Assembly (NCBI RefSeq): GCF_000312525.1 | Contig: NZ_HE997451.1 | Location: forward strand, 531,008-595,007 | DNA: 64,000 nucleotides | Origin: Bartonella florencae | GTDB lineage: Bacteria > Pseudomonadota > Alphaproteobacteria > Rhizobiales > Rhizobiaceae | Direction of reading: 5' to 3' | In this document: positions 1 to 10,387 of the stretch, piece after piece | Layout: each line of letters begins with the position of its first letter | How positions within the stretch are numbered: the first letter of the stretch is position 1 | Program-made: the position numbers and the translations under genes | Notes under the pieces: model-generated | Seen by the model: the letters and a program-made list of their open reading frames with translations, nothing else | Told to the model about the DNA's origin: nothing | Databases searched by the model: none

Positions 1-110
<110 letters not shown>

Positions 111-416
111 AGTGCTATATCTACTTATGTTTACAATTTTCCGCCTCCATCTATTTGAGAGACTTTTGATTGTTGGATTATCGCACAAATAGAGATTCTA
201 CAGAAAACGTTGAAAGATAAAATTGCATAGCAACATATACGGGAAACAGAATCAAAACATCAACTGTCTTATTCCAGCAATAAAATACCAGTAATTTTAA
301 AAAAGCTTCTCATCATAGCTTGAAGGAGCTAAAAATTGTTAGACATCCATAAAACATCAATTTTTTTTACCATCTTCTAAGAAATTTGCATTTTAAGAGA
401 CAATACAAAAAACTCG
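111..416. other. AT-rich intergenic stretch
   Basis: About 300 bases between the aminotransferase stop and the small-RNA terminator. No convincing start codon with a ribosome binding site and no coding-like frame was seen. No clear terminator for the aminotransferase was found. Confidence 0.5.
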
Positions 417-545
417 AAAAAAAAGCCGGACAAATGTCCGGCGAGTCTAGAAAATCCCCAGAGATAAAATCAATCTGACAGATCTTCGTAAGGGAACACT
501 CAAGAAAATGCAATGGGAGGCAACATAATCAAGAGATAATTTTCT
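417..545 (-). ncRNA. abcR: AbcR-type (alpha-r15) regulatory small RNA
   Basis: On the minus strand a probable -10 (TAAAAT, complement of 551-556) is followed by about 130 nt ending in a strong intrinsic terminator: an 8-bp palindromic stem at 425-442 followed by eight U (complement of 417-424). Inside are two pyrimidine-rich segments, GCCTCCCATTGC (complement of 510-521) and GTTCCCTT (complement of 490-497), plus a small hairpin at 473-483. AbcR RNAs of Rhizobium, Agrobacterium and Brucella have this layout: two CUCCC/UUCCC-type single-stranded motifs that base-pair near ribosome binding sites of ABC transporter mRNAs with Hfq, then a GC-rich terminator. They also lie beside a LysR gene of the LsrB/VtlR type, as here. 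Family assignment is from memory of motif and synteny; the 5' end is estimated. Confidence 0.78.
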
Positions 546-585
546 ATCTCATTTTATGAGAAAAAGCACAATAAAGACTTACGCG

Positions 586-602
586 TATCTGCTATGCAGT
601 AA
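586..602. promoter_or_regulatory. Palindromic LysR-type operator upstream of abcR
   Basis: CTGC-TAT-GCAG at 589-599 is a perfect inverted repeat that fits a T-N11-A LysR box (T586 to A598). Its centre lies about 50 bases upstream of the estimated abcR start, and the abcR promoter has no good -35 hexamer. That is the geometry expected for activation by a LysR regulator. In Brucella, VtlR directly controls abcR2, so the adjacent LysR protein is the natural candidate. The site-regulator link is inference. Confidence 0.45.
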
Positions 603-635
603 ACACATAGCTCTTCAATTAATAAAGACCATTGG

Positions 636-1541
636 CTAAAAAGACCATTGGCGGGCTTTTAAAAAAATATAATCTCGAAAAGCATTCAGCTTTACCAAAT
701 TCTTTAAAGCATAAGGATAACAAAAGAAGGTATCAAAAGAAGGAATATCAACCATATCAGGAAAAAGACGCACAAGACGCTCATCATTATTCACGATATA
801 ATCAGGTAGCACAGCGATACCAAGATCACGCATAAGTGCATTCTTAATTGAAATAATATTATTGATTCGCAATACTGAAGTGCGTAAGGAACCATCACTT
901 CTACCAGCTTTTTCCAACCAATTTAAACCAGACAAATAATGCGGAACAGGTTCACCAAATGAAATAATACGGTGAGCATCAAGTTCAGACAGTTTTTCTG
1001 GTTTTCCATAATTTGCAATATAGTTTTCTGAAGCATAAACATGCATATGAATTGTAAAGAGTTTTCTTTGTATAAGGTCAGGCTGTTGAGGTTGATGGAG
1101 ACGCACAGCACAATCTGCACGACACATTGTCAAATCAAGTTCTTCATCAGAAAGCAAAAGCTGAATCTGCATATCAGGATAAAGACTTAAAAATTCTGGC
1201 ATACGTTCTGCAATCCACCCAGCCCCCATTCCGAAAGTTGATGTAATACGCAAATGCCCTGTTGGTTTTTTACAGCCTTCACTTAATTGTAAGCGTACAT
1301 TTTCGAGCTTCATTAAAACATCATGCGTTGTATGATAAAGAGTTTCACCCTGCTCTGTTAGAACCAAACCACGCGCATGCCGCTGAAAGAGAGAGACACC
1401 AACTTCTTGTTCTAAAGCTGAAACCTGTCGTGAAATGGCTGATTGGGATAAATGAAGCTTTTGTGCTGCATGCGTAAAAGATCCTGCCTCTGCCGCAGCA
1501 TGAAAAACTCTCAATTTATCCCAATCTAACGGCGATGTCAC
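636..1541 (-). CDS. LysR-family regulator of the LsrB/VtlR type
   Basis: A 301-residue LysR regulator. Residues 1-65 form the winged helix-turn-helix (LDWDKLRVFHAAAEAGSFT and LSQSAISRQVSALE); the rest is the periplasmic-binding-like effector domain. The start is GTG at 1541, with AGAGG 8 bases upstream. It lies 37 bases downstream of trxB on the same strand, so the two are probably co-transcribed; the abcR small RNA lies just beyond its stop. The order trxB-LysR-AbcR matches lsrB of Sinorhizobium (oxidative stress and LPS) and vtlR of Brucella (virulence, activator of abcR2). Its likely role is DNA-binding transcriptional control, including abcR. The orthology comes from family resemblance and synteny, not from a search. 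Confidence 0.88.
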   Translation of the reverse strand: MTSPLDWDKLRVFHAAAEAGSFTHAAQKLHLSQSAISRQVSALEQEVGVSLFQRHARGLVLTEQGETLYHTTHDVLMKLENVRLQLSEGCKKPTGHLRITSTFGMGAGWIAERMPEFLSLYPDMQIQLLLSDEELDLTMCRADCAVRLHQPQQPDLIQRKLFTIHMHVYASENYIANYGKPEKLSELDAHRIISFGEPVPHYLSGLNWLEKAGRSDGSLRTSVLRINNIISIKNALMRDLGIAVLPDYIVNNDERLVRLFPDMVDIPSFDTFFCYPYALKNLVKLNAFRDYIFLKARQWSF

Positions 1542-1578
1542 AATTTTACCTCTAATTTTTTTACTTTTCCGATTAACT

Positions 1579-2532
1579 TTACGCTTGCAATTCTAAAAAA
1601 TGCTCTGCTTCCAATGCGGCCATACATCCTCTTCCCGCCGCGGTTATAGCTTGGCGAAATGTATCATCGGTTACATCACCTGCAGCAAAAACACCAGCAA
1701 TGCTTGTTGCCGTTGAATCTGGCTCTGTCCACAAATAACCACCTAGTTTTTGTTTCAATTGCCCTGCAAACAGAGAAACAGCGGGATCATGCCCAATGGC
1801 AATAAAGACTCCCTCCACATTTATCTTCATTTCCTGACCCGTTATAATATTTTTAAGACGCGCACCCGTTACAACAGCTCCCCTTGAATCCTGCGCTGGC
1901 AAACCAACAATTTCCTCTACCACATGATCCCAAAGAACACGCACATTATCACGGGCAAGCAATCTCTCTTGCAAAATTTTCTCCGCTCGAAAATAATCTC
2001 GTCGATGAACCACGCTAACACTCTTGGCCAAATTCGAGAGATAAAGAGCTTCTTCAACGGCTGTATTTCCTCCTCCCACCACAATGACATCCTTCCCACG
2101 ATAAAAAAAGCCATCACATGTAGCACAAGCAGAGACGCCCCCTCCCATAAAGGTCTGTTCACTTTCCAAACCAAGCCAACGTGCCTGCGCTCCCGTTGCA
2201 ATAATAAGGGCATCACAACAATATTGTGTTCCAGAATCTCCATGTAAGACAAAAGGATACTTTAATAAATCAGCTTTTATAATAGTATCATAGACAATTC
2301 TTGTCCCCATATTTTTAGCTTGTTTTGCCATTTGTTCCATTAACCATGGCCCTTGAATTGGATCAGCAAAACCTGGATAGTTTTCAACATCAGTCGTAAT
2401 TGTCAACTGTCCCCCCTGTTGCAAACCAGTAATCATAACTGGCTTTAGCATTGCTCTTGCCGCATAGATCGCCGCTGTATAACCAGCTGGACCGGAGCCA
2501 ATAATAAGCAGGCGAATACGCGATTCTAGCAT
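1579..2532 (-). CDS. trxB: Thioredoxin reductase (NADPH)
   Basis: 317 residues, the usual length. The FAD-binding GSGPAG lies at residues 12-17, the redox-active CATC at 136-139 (SACATCDGFFY), and the NADPH-binding GGGNTA at 153-158. The C-terminal FAD motif is AGVFAAGDVTDD. The enzyme moves electrons from NADPH through FAD to thioredoxin, which supports ribonucleotide reductase and cytoplasmic disulfide reduction. The ATG at 2532 is preceded by AAGGGG. It is the first gene of a probable trxB-LysR operon read leftward. Confidence 0.97.
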   Translation of the reverse strand: MLESRIRLLIIGSGPAGYTAAIYAARAMLKPVMITGLQQGGQLTITTDVENYPGFADPIQGPWLMEQMAKQAKNMGTRIVYDTIIKADLLKYPFVLHGDSGTQYCCDALIIATGAQARWLGLESEQTFMGGGVSACATCDGFFYRGKDVIVVGGGNTAVEEALYLSNLAKSVSVVHRRDYFRAEKILQERLLARDNVRVLWDHVVEEIVGLPAQDSRGAVVTGARLKNIITGQEMKINVEGVFIAIGHDPAVSLFAGQLKQKLGGYLWTEPDSTATSIAGVFAAGDVTDDTFRQAITAAGRGCMAALEAEHFLELQA

Positions 2533-2828
2533 AGAGTCCCCTTCTTTTTCTTACTTAACTATTCTATAAATTATAATAAAATGCAGCCTTTAAAAAAATA
2601 TTTTTCAACGGCCTAAATTATGGTGTATACGTATCTTTTTTCAAGTTGAATGAAACGGTTTGATGAAAAATTTACCAAAATACGCTTAATACAGAGTTTG
2701 ATTTTTATCGTATTTAAAAAAAACGTAAACTCTTAATAAGCGTAAAATTGTAACAAAAAAAGATCAAAAGGTAGGGAACGATCATTTTTCAATTTATTAT
2801 CAATGTCTGTGCACGTTTTGCTTTAATC

Positions 2829-4235
2829 ATGGGAGGAGCAATGCTTTTGCCAATTTTGGTTGATTTGCATGACCACAACCACCATTGGATAACCTTTCTC
2901 TACTCCTGCGCCATAACAACTGTATTAGCAACACTAATACTTTTAGCAACAAAGGGAGCAACCTGTCGTTTTTCAGCACGGCTTGGTTTTATGCTTACTG
3001 TTTGTCTTTGGCTAACAGGAAGCATTGTTGGTGCCCTTCCCCTTTATCTTTCTCCTCTTCCAATTTCCCTAGCCGGAGCAATCTTTGAATCAGTCTCTGG
3101 AATTACCACCACAGGTTCCACAGTACTTAACGGTCTTGATAATTTATCACGAAGCATTTTGTTATGGCGCTCTCTCATATGCTGGATTGGAGGGATTGGC
3201 TTTATTGGTTTAGCCTTATTACTTTTGCCTTCTTTACGTGTTGGTGGCGTACAACTTTTTCATATGGAATCGTCAGATAAATCTGAAAAAATATTGCCTC
3301 GCATCAACCAGATTGCCAACGGCATTATCATAGCTTATATTGGACTAACACTAGCTTGCATGCTCTCTTATTTTGCTTCAGGTATGAGTTTATTTGATGC
3401 GATTAATCATGCAATGAGCACCATCGCAACAGCTGGTTTCTCGACCCACGACGCCTCTTTTGGCTATTTTTCTGATAAACCAGCCATCTTCATCATTTCA
3501 ACATTCTTCATGTTGCTTTCTGCATTACCCTTCGTGCTTTATGTTAAATTAGTACTTCCTGGACGCTCCAAACGCTTTATTGATTCACAAGTTATTGTTT
3601 TTCTCTATATTGTTTTTCTTTTCAGCTTTGCTTTAGCAGCATGGCTCAAATTTCATGACCATCGCCCTTTCCACCTCATTTTTCTTGATGTCATTTTTCA
3701 CCTCACCTCTATTATTAGCACCACCGGTTATAGCGCCGAAGATTACCAACTTTGGGGACCCTTTGCACTTGGCGTCTTTTTCATTGTTTCATTTACAGGT
3801 GGATGTGCTGGTTCTACTTCTGGTGGAATAAAAATCAATCGCCTTATTATCCTTTGGCGCATTACACAAACAAATATAGAAAAACTTCTTTTTCCTAATG
3901 TCATTGTAAAAGCACACTATGATCAGGCCAATATCTCAAATGATGTTGCAAAAGCAGTTTTATTTTTTGTCTGTCTTTACATGTTTTGTCTACTTATTGG
4001 CACTGCACTTTTGCTCACAACTGGACTTGACTTTACTTCTGCCTTTACCGGCGTCCTAACCGCCCTTTCTAACATCGGCCCAGGTTTTGGAAACATTATC
4101 GGTCCTGCTGGCAATTTTTCTACAATCAATGATAATGCTTTATGGATTTTGAGTTTTCTTATGCTGGCTGGACGTCTTGAAATTATAACGATATTTGTAC
4201 TTTTTATCCCTGCTTTTTGGCGTGAACAATTTTAA
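2829..4235 (+). CDS. trkH: TrkH-family potassium uptake channel subunit
   Basis: 468 residues from the first ATG, with about ten membrane segments. The four pore-loop selectivity regions of the SKT (Trk/Ktr/HKT) family are visible: TTTGSTVLNG, ATAGFSTH, ISTTGYSAED and LSNIGPGFGN, each with the conserved glycine. It would carry K+ inward across the inner membrane, usually gated by the cytoplasmic TrkA subunit, which is not encoded nearby. The start is uncertain. The reading frame stays open upstream to 2775 and encodes FQFIINVCARFALI, which looks like the missing start of the first helix, but it contains no ATG, GTG or TTG; ATT at 2784, six bases after AGGGA, is the best candidate. A second ATG at 2841 has GGGAGG in front of it. 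Confidence 0.92.
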   Translation: MGGAMLLPILVDLHDHNHHWITFLYSCAITTVLATLILLATKGATCRFSARLGFMLTVCLWLTGSIVGALPLYLSPLPISLAGAIFESVSGITTTGSTVLNGLDNLSRSILLWRSLICWIGGIGFIGLALLLLPSLRVGGVQLFHMESSDKSEKILPRINQIANGIIIAYIGLTLACMLSYFASGMSLFDAINHAMSTIATAGFSTHDASFGYFSDKPAIFIISTFFMLLSALPFVLYVKLVLPGRSKRFIDSQVIVFLYIVFLFSFALAAWLKFHDHRPFHLIFLDVIFHLTSIISTTGYSAEDYQLWGPFALGVFFIVSFTGGCAGSTSGGIKINRLIILWRITQTNIEKLLFPNVIVKAHYDQANISNDVAKAVLFFVCLYMFCLLIGTALLLTTGLDFTSAFTGVLTALSNIGPGFGNIIGPAGNFSTINDNALWILSFLMLAGRLEIITIFVLFIPAFWREQF

Positions 4236-4872
4236 TGAATAGCATTCATTTGCCAACGATCAAAAATTTAGGATGTAAGTGACATAGGTTATAAAATCTA
4301 CTTGCAATTCAATTTATTGAAAAAACTTTAAAGAGCTTTAAATACGCAACCACACAAGCAGTATAAAACTAATACAAAATAAGAATCCTTGAGAAACTTT
4401 TCTTAACGCATAAGTAGCCTTATCTCTGAGCGAATGAAAATAGCTTCAAGCATCTTCTACCCTAAACAGAATAGCTCATAATCTTTTCAAAAAAAGAATC
4501 TTTTATCGTATACTTATTATCATAAAAGCATACTACAAATTCTAATACCTATCGCAGCAAGATACATCTACAATTTTTAAAATTGATTAAGGATTAAAGT
4601 ATTGTTTTTTTGATTCACAAACATTCATAGAATCAAAAAGAAAAAACCGTTCCTGTATTTTTATTATCAGCTTTATATTCCTCTAAAAGATATAAATTTC
4701 CAAATCTTTTATCAAAAACTTTAAAAGTTTATGATTGTGATGTATCAAGGATACAATCAATACCTTTTATGAAATAACATTTATTATTGTATTATTGCTG
4801 TTATCTTGAGTATTAGAAAAAACTTTTAAAGGAAATGCATTCATTTTACTTATCAAAAAATTTCCGATACAG
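4236..4872. other. AT-rich intergenic stretch between trkH and lpcC
   Basis: About 640 bases at the convergent ends of trkH and lpcC. No open frame with coding character, no RNA gene and no strong hairpin followed by a T-run was recognised. It may hold decayed sequence. Confidence 0.5.
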
Positions 4873-5931
4873 TTAGAGTGCTTTCTCAGCAAACACTTCT
4901 TCATAAACGCTCTCAATTTCTACCACTTCTTTTTCCAAAGGAAAGTTGGTACGAACGTGCTCTAAAGCTTTTTTTCCTGCTGCTATTGTTTTTTCTAAAT
5001 TAGCAAAATAAGGTTCAATCGCTGCCGTTAAAGCCCCTCCATCTCCTGCTTTAACAACCGTACCTGTTCCCTCCACCACCAATTCTTTATAAGCTCCCGC
5101 ATCACTTGCAACGACAGCTGTCTGTGATGCCATTGCCTCCAAGGGCGTCAAACCAAAACCTTCTGTACGTGAAGGTGCGACATAAAGCGTCAGGCGACGG
5201 TACCATAAAGGTGTGTTGTGCAACTCACCAAGAAAAATAATACGCTTTTCTAAACCCGCTTCTACAATTTTGGGGCGTAATTTTTTTTCGAATTTATAAT
5301 ATTGTTCTGTCGTCCGACCAGCAATAAGTGCTGTCCAGTCAGGATAACGTGGCAACAATACTATCATTGCCTCCACAAACAAATCAGTGCCCTTGGAAGG
5401 GCGCACACGTCCAAAACACCCAACCGCATATTTTCCTAGAAGTCCTGACGAAGAAAAGCCATCATCGAGAGTTTTAGGTGGTGAAAAACGCTTAACATCG
5501 ATGCCATGCATAATAACTTTATGAGGTACTTCTAGATAAGATCCCGTCTGTAAACTGGTAGCAATTACCCTATCCATACGCCGAAGCAACCATTTGGTAA
5601 AAGACTTATGATGACGTTGAGAAGCAGACGTAAAGATAAGTTTAAGCTTCATACGCAAGACATCACGCAAAAGGATACCACAAAACATCTCAATATTGCG
5701 CCGCGCATGCCAAATACGAAATGGCTTACCCTTTGGGCTTTTCCAAAGCCCAAAAAGATCTCTAAAGGCAAGAGCAGGCAAGTTCTTTGGAAGTCCAAAT
5801 CCAAAAGTAGATATACGCATCCCTCGTTCTTGCTGTAATGGAACAAGCTGGACAACTGTAGATGTTACTCCGGACAAACGCTTTTTAAAGTGCGGAGCAA
5901 TAATTTCCGTTTCTTGCAAAGATACACGCAT
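4873..5931 (-). CDS. lpcC: LPS core glycosyltransferase, LpcC type (GT4)
   Basis: 352 residues of a GT-B fold, family 4 glycosyltransferase. The donor-binding half contains GCFGRVRPSKGTDLFVEA and the signature APSRTEGFGLTPLEAMASQTAVVASDAGAYKE in pieces around residues 250-290, with the E-x7-E pair at EGFGLTPLE. It resembles LpcC of rhizobia, the mannosyltransferase that adds the first core sugar to Kdo2-lipid A at the inner face of the inner membrane. It starts 6 bases after the greA stop, so the two are probably read as one unit. Mannose as donor sugar is inferred from rhizobial LpcC. Confidence 0.82.
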   Translation of the reverse strand: MRVSLQETEIIAPHFKKRLSGVTSTVVQLVPLQQERGMRISTFGFGLPKNLPALAFRDLFGLWKSPKGKPFRIWHARRNIEMFCGILLRDVLRMKLKLIFTSASQRHHKSFTKWLLRRMDRVIATSLQTGSYLEVPHKVIMHGIDVKRFSPPKTLDDGFSSSGLLGKYAVGCFGRVRPSKGTDLFVEAMIVLLPRYPDWTALIAGRTTEQYYKFEKKLRPKIVEAGLEKRIIFLGELHNTPLWYRRLTLYVAPSRTEGFGLTPLEAMASQTAVVASDAGAYKELVVEGTGTVVKAGDGGALTAAIEPYFANLEKTIAAGKKALEHVRTNFPLEKEVVEIESVYEEVFAEKAL

Positions 5932-5937
5932 AATAAT

Positions 5938-6411
5938 TTAGATATATTGAATTTCAATAATTTCGTAATTATGCGCACCCCCTGGTGCATTTACTTCAAT
6001 GACATCCCCTTCTTGCTTGCCAATGAGGGCACGCGCAATAGGTGAGGAAATAGAGATTTTACCAGTCTTTACATCAGCTTCTTGATCACCAACAATCTGA
6101 TAAACCTTTTTTTCTTCAGTATCTTCATCCAAAAGTTTGATAGTAGCTCCAAATTTAATTTTGTCACCTGAAAGACGGGAGACATTAATTACTTCTGCTC
6201 GCGCAATATAATCCTCAAGCTCATTTATACGCCCCTCATTATGACTTTGTGCCTCTTTCGCAGCGTGATACTCAGCATTTTCTGACAAATCACCATGAGC
6301 ACGCGCCTCAGAAATTGCTTCAATAATCCGTGGACGTTCGTGTTGTTGACGCCAACGTAACTCTTCTTTAAGACTCTCAAAACCAGCTGTAGTCATCGGA
6401 ACTTTTTCCAT
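5938..6411 (-). CDS. greA: Transcription elongation factor GreA
   Basis: 157 residues from the ATG at 6411, matching the usual 158. The longer open frame to 6561 has a non-conserved leader, and 6411 has AAGGGACGG in front. The N-terminal coiled coil ends in the acidic tip [19 protein letters not shown] (the D and E that coordinate Mg2+ in the RNA polymerase channel). The C-terminal domain has [16 protein letters not shown]. GreA enters the secondary channel of stalled RNA polymerase and stimulates cleavage of backtracked RNA. lpcC follows 6 bases later. Confidence 0.96.
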   Translation of the reverse strand: MEKVPMTTAGFESLKEELRWRQQHERPRIIEAISEARAHGDLSENAEYHAAKEAQSHNEGRINELEDYIARAEVINVSRLSGDKIKFGATIKLLDEDTEEKKVYQIVGDQEADVKTGKISISSPIARALIGKQEGDVIEVNAPGGAHNYEIIEIQYI

Positions 6412-6696
6412 AATCCGTCCCTTTCTGTTACACGGAAGGTTCAATAAAATATAAAAAACGGCTTCCAAAATAACTTTTGGAATCCGAAAACCACAATGTT
6501 TTCTATTATATAGTACAGCAGCGCTGTTTTCCATATAAAAATAAAAAAGAAAACAAAGCATTCACCGATTATATTTTAAACTATCTGATATTTTAGCGCT
6601 CACTCATGTCAAACTTCTCTCCTGTCATTAAGCAACCAAAGAAGAAAGAATTGTATTTCTTTCTATTTTATCATAACTTAGAAAAGGAGGATTTAT

Positions 6697-7080
6697 ATGA
6701 AGAGAGAAAAAAGAAAAATCTCTAAAGGAACCCTCTGGAGAAAAATGAAAAATTTAATAATTTTTTTTGTGTTTGTCCCTCTCTTTTTAGCCACAACAGT
6801 ATCCGGAGCTGCGGATGCCTTTGTCACAAGAAACCTTAATATGAGAACAGGACCAAGCACCAAACACGCACTCTGTGGTTTAATCCCCGCAGGAGAAACG
6901 ATATTTGTTCAGAGCTGTAAAGGAACATGGTGCCATATCAAATATAAAACCCAAACAGGTTGGGTATCATCTCGTTATCTCGCATTTAAAGATGGCAATG
7001 CTCTTTATCACACATACACTGTATTTTCAGGCACTGTATCTTCAGGAACAAATCACAAGATATACAGTTATCCTCCATAA
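6697..7080 (+). CDS. Secreted bacterial SH3-domain protein
   Basis: 127 residues. A basic N-terminus and hydrophobic segment (NLIIFFVFVPLFLATTVSGAADA) form a signal peptide; an internal ATG at MKNLIIF would give a more normal signal length. It is followed by one SH3b domain (RNLNMRTGPSTKHALCGLIPAGE ... GTWCHIKYKTQTGWVSSRYL). Three cysteines occur in the domain. AAAGGAGG sits six bases before the ATG at 6697, which supports the longer start. SH3b domains in exported proteins often bind peptidoglycan or mediate envelope contacts; there is no enzyme domain here. The gene stands alone and its specific role is unknown. Confidence 0.8.
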   Translation: MKREKRKISKGTLWRKMKNLIIFFVFVPLFLATTVSGAADAFVTRNLNMRTGPSTKHALCGLIPAGETIFVQSCKGTWCHIKYKTQTGWVSSRYLAFKDGNALYHTYTVFSGTVSSGTNHKIYSYPP

Positions 7081-7333
7081 AAATCATGTTGAACACTATA
7101 ACCAATTTTCTATGAAACATCATCATAATGAAAAAGAAAGACTGTACAGCAAAAGCTACAGAGGTCAGCATACTCAAAAAGAGCATTCTCTATTCAAAAC
7201 TTAGATGATTAGATAAAATATTCAGTACTCTAAAACAAAGTTTTTCAATAATGTTTTGCCGTTATTGCGATATAGTTGTAGAATTTAGCATTTCCTTGTA
7301 AAACTACAAACACTTCTGTAAAAGGATATCGCA

Positions 7334-9658
7334 ATGAAAAATGGTGTCACAGCAACGGTAGAAGCTCTTTCTGCCCTCATTGCTTCAGGTAATCCTCTTT
7401 TTAAGAATGGCGCATTATGGACACCTCATCGCCCTATTTGTCCTGAAAAATCGGAAGGTGGGATTCCCTTTCAACTCGAAACCTCCTTTGAAGCAGCAGG
7501 AGATCAACCTCACGCAATAAAAACTCTGGTTGAGGGGATTGAAAAGAATGAACATACACAAGTGCTTTTGGGTGTTACTGGATCAGGAAAAACCTATACG
7601 ATGGCGAAAATCATTGAAAAAACCCAACGCCCAGCTCTCATTTTAGCACCAAATAAAACGCTTGCTGCACAACTTTACGGAGAATTTAAAAATTTTTTTC
7701 CTCATAATGCCGTTGAATATTTTGTTTCTTATTACGACTATTATCAACCAGAAGCCTATGTTGCACGCTCTGACACTTATATCGAAAAAGAATCTTCTAT
7801 TAATGAACAAATAGACCGTATGCGCCATGCTGCCACACGCGCTATCCTAGAGCGTGATGACGTTATTATCGTGGCATCCGTATCCTGTATCTATGGGATT
7901 GGTTCGGTAGAAACCTATACTGCCATGACCTTGCAAATAAAAGAAGGAGACAAACTCAATCAACGACAATTCTTAGCTGATTTAGTTTCTCAACATTATT
8001 ATCGACAAGATATAAACTTTATTCGCGGTTCTTTTCGTGTTCGAGGAGACACAATTGAAATTTTTCCTGCCCATCTTGAAGATCGTGCTTGGCGTATTTC
8101 GCTCTTTGGCGATGAAGTAGAGACAATTACTGAATTTGATCCTCTCACCGGACAAAAAACAGGTGACCTTCAATCCATTAAAATTTATGCCAACTCGCAC
8201 TATGTAATACCAAGGCCAACGTTAAATCAAGCTATGAAAGCTATTAAAATAGAACTGATTCAACGTCTCGATGAATTGAATGCAGCCGGACGCCTTTTAG
8301 AGGCACAGCGTTTAGAACAGCGCACAATGTTTGATTTAGAAATGTTAGAAACAACTGGTACATGTGCTGGAGTCGAAAATTACTCACGCTATTTAACAGG
8401 ACGAAAGCCCGGTGAACCACCACCAACTTTATTTGAATATATTCCAAATAATGCTCTCGTTTTTATCGATGAAAGCCATGTCACGATTCCTCAAATTGGT
8501 GGCATGTATCGGGGTGACTTTAGAAGAAAAGCAACCCTAGCGGAATATGGATTTCGTCTGCCTTCTTGTATGGATAATCGTCCTTTACGCTTTGAAGAAT
8601 GGGATGCCATGCGTCCACAAACTATTGCTGTATCAGCGACACCTGGACGCTGGGAAATAGAACAGTCTCACGGCATTTTTGCTGAACAAATTATTCGCCC
8701 AACAGGGCTTGTTGATCCACCAACACAAGTACGTCCAGCCTCAACCCAAGTTGATGATGTTGTGAGTGAAATTCGTAAAACAATTCAAAAAGGCTACCGT
8801 ACCTTAGTAACCGTGCTGACCAAGCGTATGGCCGAAGATTTGACAGAATATCTCCACGAACAAGGCATTCGGGTACGCTATATGCATTCTGACATTGATA
8901 CATTAGAGCGTATTGAAATTCTTCGTGATTTGCGGCTTGGTACTTTTGATGTCCTCATTGGGATCAATCTACTGCGAGAAGGCTTGGATATTCCAGAATG
9001 TGGTTTTGTTGCCATTCTAGATGCCGATAAAGAGGGTTTTTTGCGCTCCGAAACCTCACTCGTGCAAACAATTGGACGTGCTGCACGCAACGTAGATGGT
9101 CACGTGATTCTTTATGCAGATTCCATTACTGGCTCTATAGAACGAGCTCTGCAAGAAACACAAAGGCGTCGACAAAAACAAATAGCCTACAATGAAGAAC
9201 ATAATATTACACCAACCAGTATCAAAAAAAATATCGACGATATTCTCAATGCAGGAGGTGAAAATCATCATACTTCCAAAAATATTCCCGATTTTATCAG
9301 GCAAAACAATATGGTTGGCAATAATTTGACAACTCATATTCAATCTCTAGAAAAATCAATGCATGCAGCAGCTGCTGATCTCAACTTTGAAGAAGCTGCA
9401 AGACTTCGTGATGAAATCAAACAGCTCCAAAAAATAGAACTAGAAATTGCGGATGATCCCTTACCAGATCATAATGAACAATCTACCCATGCCCCCATGA
9501 TACAACCAAATCTTTTCACAAAGCCGGATCTTGATCATATGGGGCCAACAATGGATACTGGTATTTTAAAAAATCGAAAGAGTAAAAGCAGATCTCACCA
9601 AAACGCTCTTAAGATAACAACAAAAAAACAAAAAAAATCCACCCAATCAATAATCTAA
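7334..9658 (+). CDS. uvrB: UvrABC system protein B
   Basis: 774 residues. Walker A is GVTGSGKT at 80-87. The beta-hairpin that probes damage contains [10 protein letters not shown], the DEAD-like box is FIDESHV, helicase motif VI includes QTIGRAARN, and the C-terminal UVR motif [17 protein letters not shown] recruits UvrC. It opens and checks damaged DNA handed over by UvrA in nucleotide excision repair. Compared with about 670 residues in E. coli, it has some 45 extra at the N-terminus and a basic tail after the UVR motif, as in other Rhizobiales. AAAGGATA precedes the ATG. Confidence 0.98.
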   Translation: MKNGVTATVEALSALIASGNPLFKNGALWTPHRPICPEKSEGGIPFQLETSFEAAGDQPHAIKTLVEGIEKNEHTQVLLGVTGSGKTYTMAKIIEKTQRPALILAPNKTLAAQLYGEFKNFFPHNAVEYFVSYYDYYQPEAYVARSDTYIEKESSINEQIDRMRHAATRAILERDDVIIVASVSCIYGIGSVETYTAMTLQIKEGDKLNQRQFLADLVSQHYYRQDINFIRGSFRVRGDTIEIFPAHLEDRAWRISLFGDEVETITEFDPLTGQKTGDLQSIKIYANSHYVIPRPTLNQAMKAIKIELIQRLDELNAAGRLLEAQRLEQRTMFDLEMLETTGTCAGVENYSRYLTGRKPGEPPPTLFEYIPNNALVFIDESHVTIPQIGGMYRGDFRRKATLAEYGFRLPSCMDNRPLRFEEWDAMRPQTIAVSATPGRWEIEQSHGIFAEQIIRPTGLVDPPTQVRPASTQVDDVVSEIRKTIQKGYRTLVTVLTKRMAEDLTEYLHEQGIRVRYMHSDIDTLERIEILRDLRLGTFDVLIGINLLREGLDIPECGFVAILDADKEGFLRSETSLVQTIGRAARNVDGHVILYADSITGSIERALQETQRRRQKQIAYNEEHNITPTSIKKNIDDILNAGGENHHTSKNIPDFIRQNNMVGNNLTTHIQSLEKSMHAAAADLNFEEAARLRDEIKQLQKIELEIADDPLPDHNEQSTHAPMIQPNLFTKPDLDHMGPTMDTGILKNRKSKSRSHQNALKITTKKQKKSTQSII

Positions 9659-10387
9659 AACTCTTCAAAGCATTTACAGTAAATCTTATCCCTCTAAAAT
9701 CTTAATAAGATCACAGGAAAAAGCACTACCCCGCAAATAAATACCCTAAACGTCAATACCGCTATAATTGAGTAAATAAGCAATCTCAGAAAACGCTTTT
9801 TTTCACTGTCTTCGCAAACTAATTCAGCTTGCTTTAAATATCTATCAAACGTGAAAACGACTTTAAAACGTCTCTCAACTCTAAAGCGACAGCAACCAAA
9901 TAAAAGGATATATTTTCATATCTCAAAACTGCCCTATATAGCGCAAAAAAACATAGAGCCTAATTTTTATTATCAGCCTCTTACAAAGCCATTAAATAAG
10001 ACAATATTCTTTATAAGTTATGCAAGTAAAGACAGAATTTATCGTGCTCATATAAATCTATAATAATAAGAGCAATATTTGTATTTCATATTTCTATCGT
10101 TTATTTTAAATTATTATAAAATAAAATAAAGATAAAACATTATTTTACATCAAGTTATATTACCATAATCAAAAATAAAAATTCTCAATACAACATTATA
10201 AATCAGACGAAAAATATTATATTTTTGCAAAACAAAATTTTGTCACGATTTTATATATAATTTGTACTGATACTCAACCAAATGGTTTTTTATGCATTTG
10301 TTAATGAAATCAAAAACCGTTCAGACTGTGTTCAGTTTGATACGTGTAGAATGTGAAAAAATGCGAATTATACGAAGGAGCATCACT
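9659..10387. other. AT-rich spacer before the His-rich gene
   Basis: About 730 very AT-rich bases. An open frame at 9851-10063 has no ribosome binding site and no recognisable domain. In-frame codons from 10292 to 10387 precede the His-rich gene, but the good ribosome binding site lies at 10374-10380, so they are treated as leader. Confidence 0.5.

Noticed and set aside
6412-6561. Longer N-terminus of GreA
   Set aside because: The extra 50 residues are not part of the family and the ribosome binding site stands before 6411.
9851-10063. Open frame of 70 codons downstream of uvrB
   Set aside because: No ribosome binding site, no domain, and composition like the surrounding AT-rich spacer.
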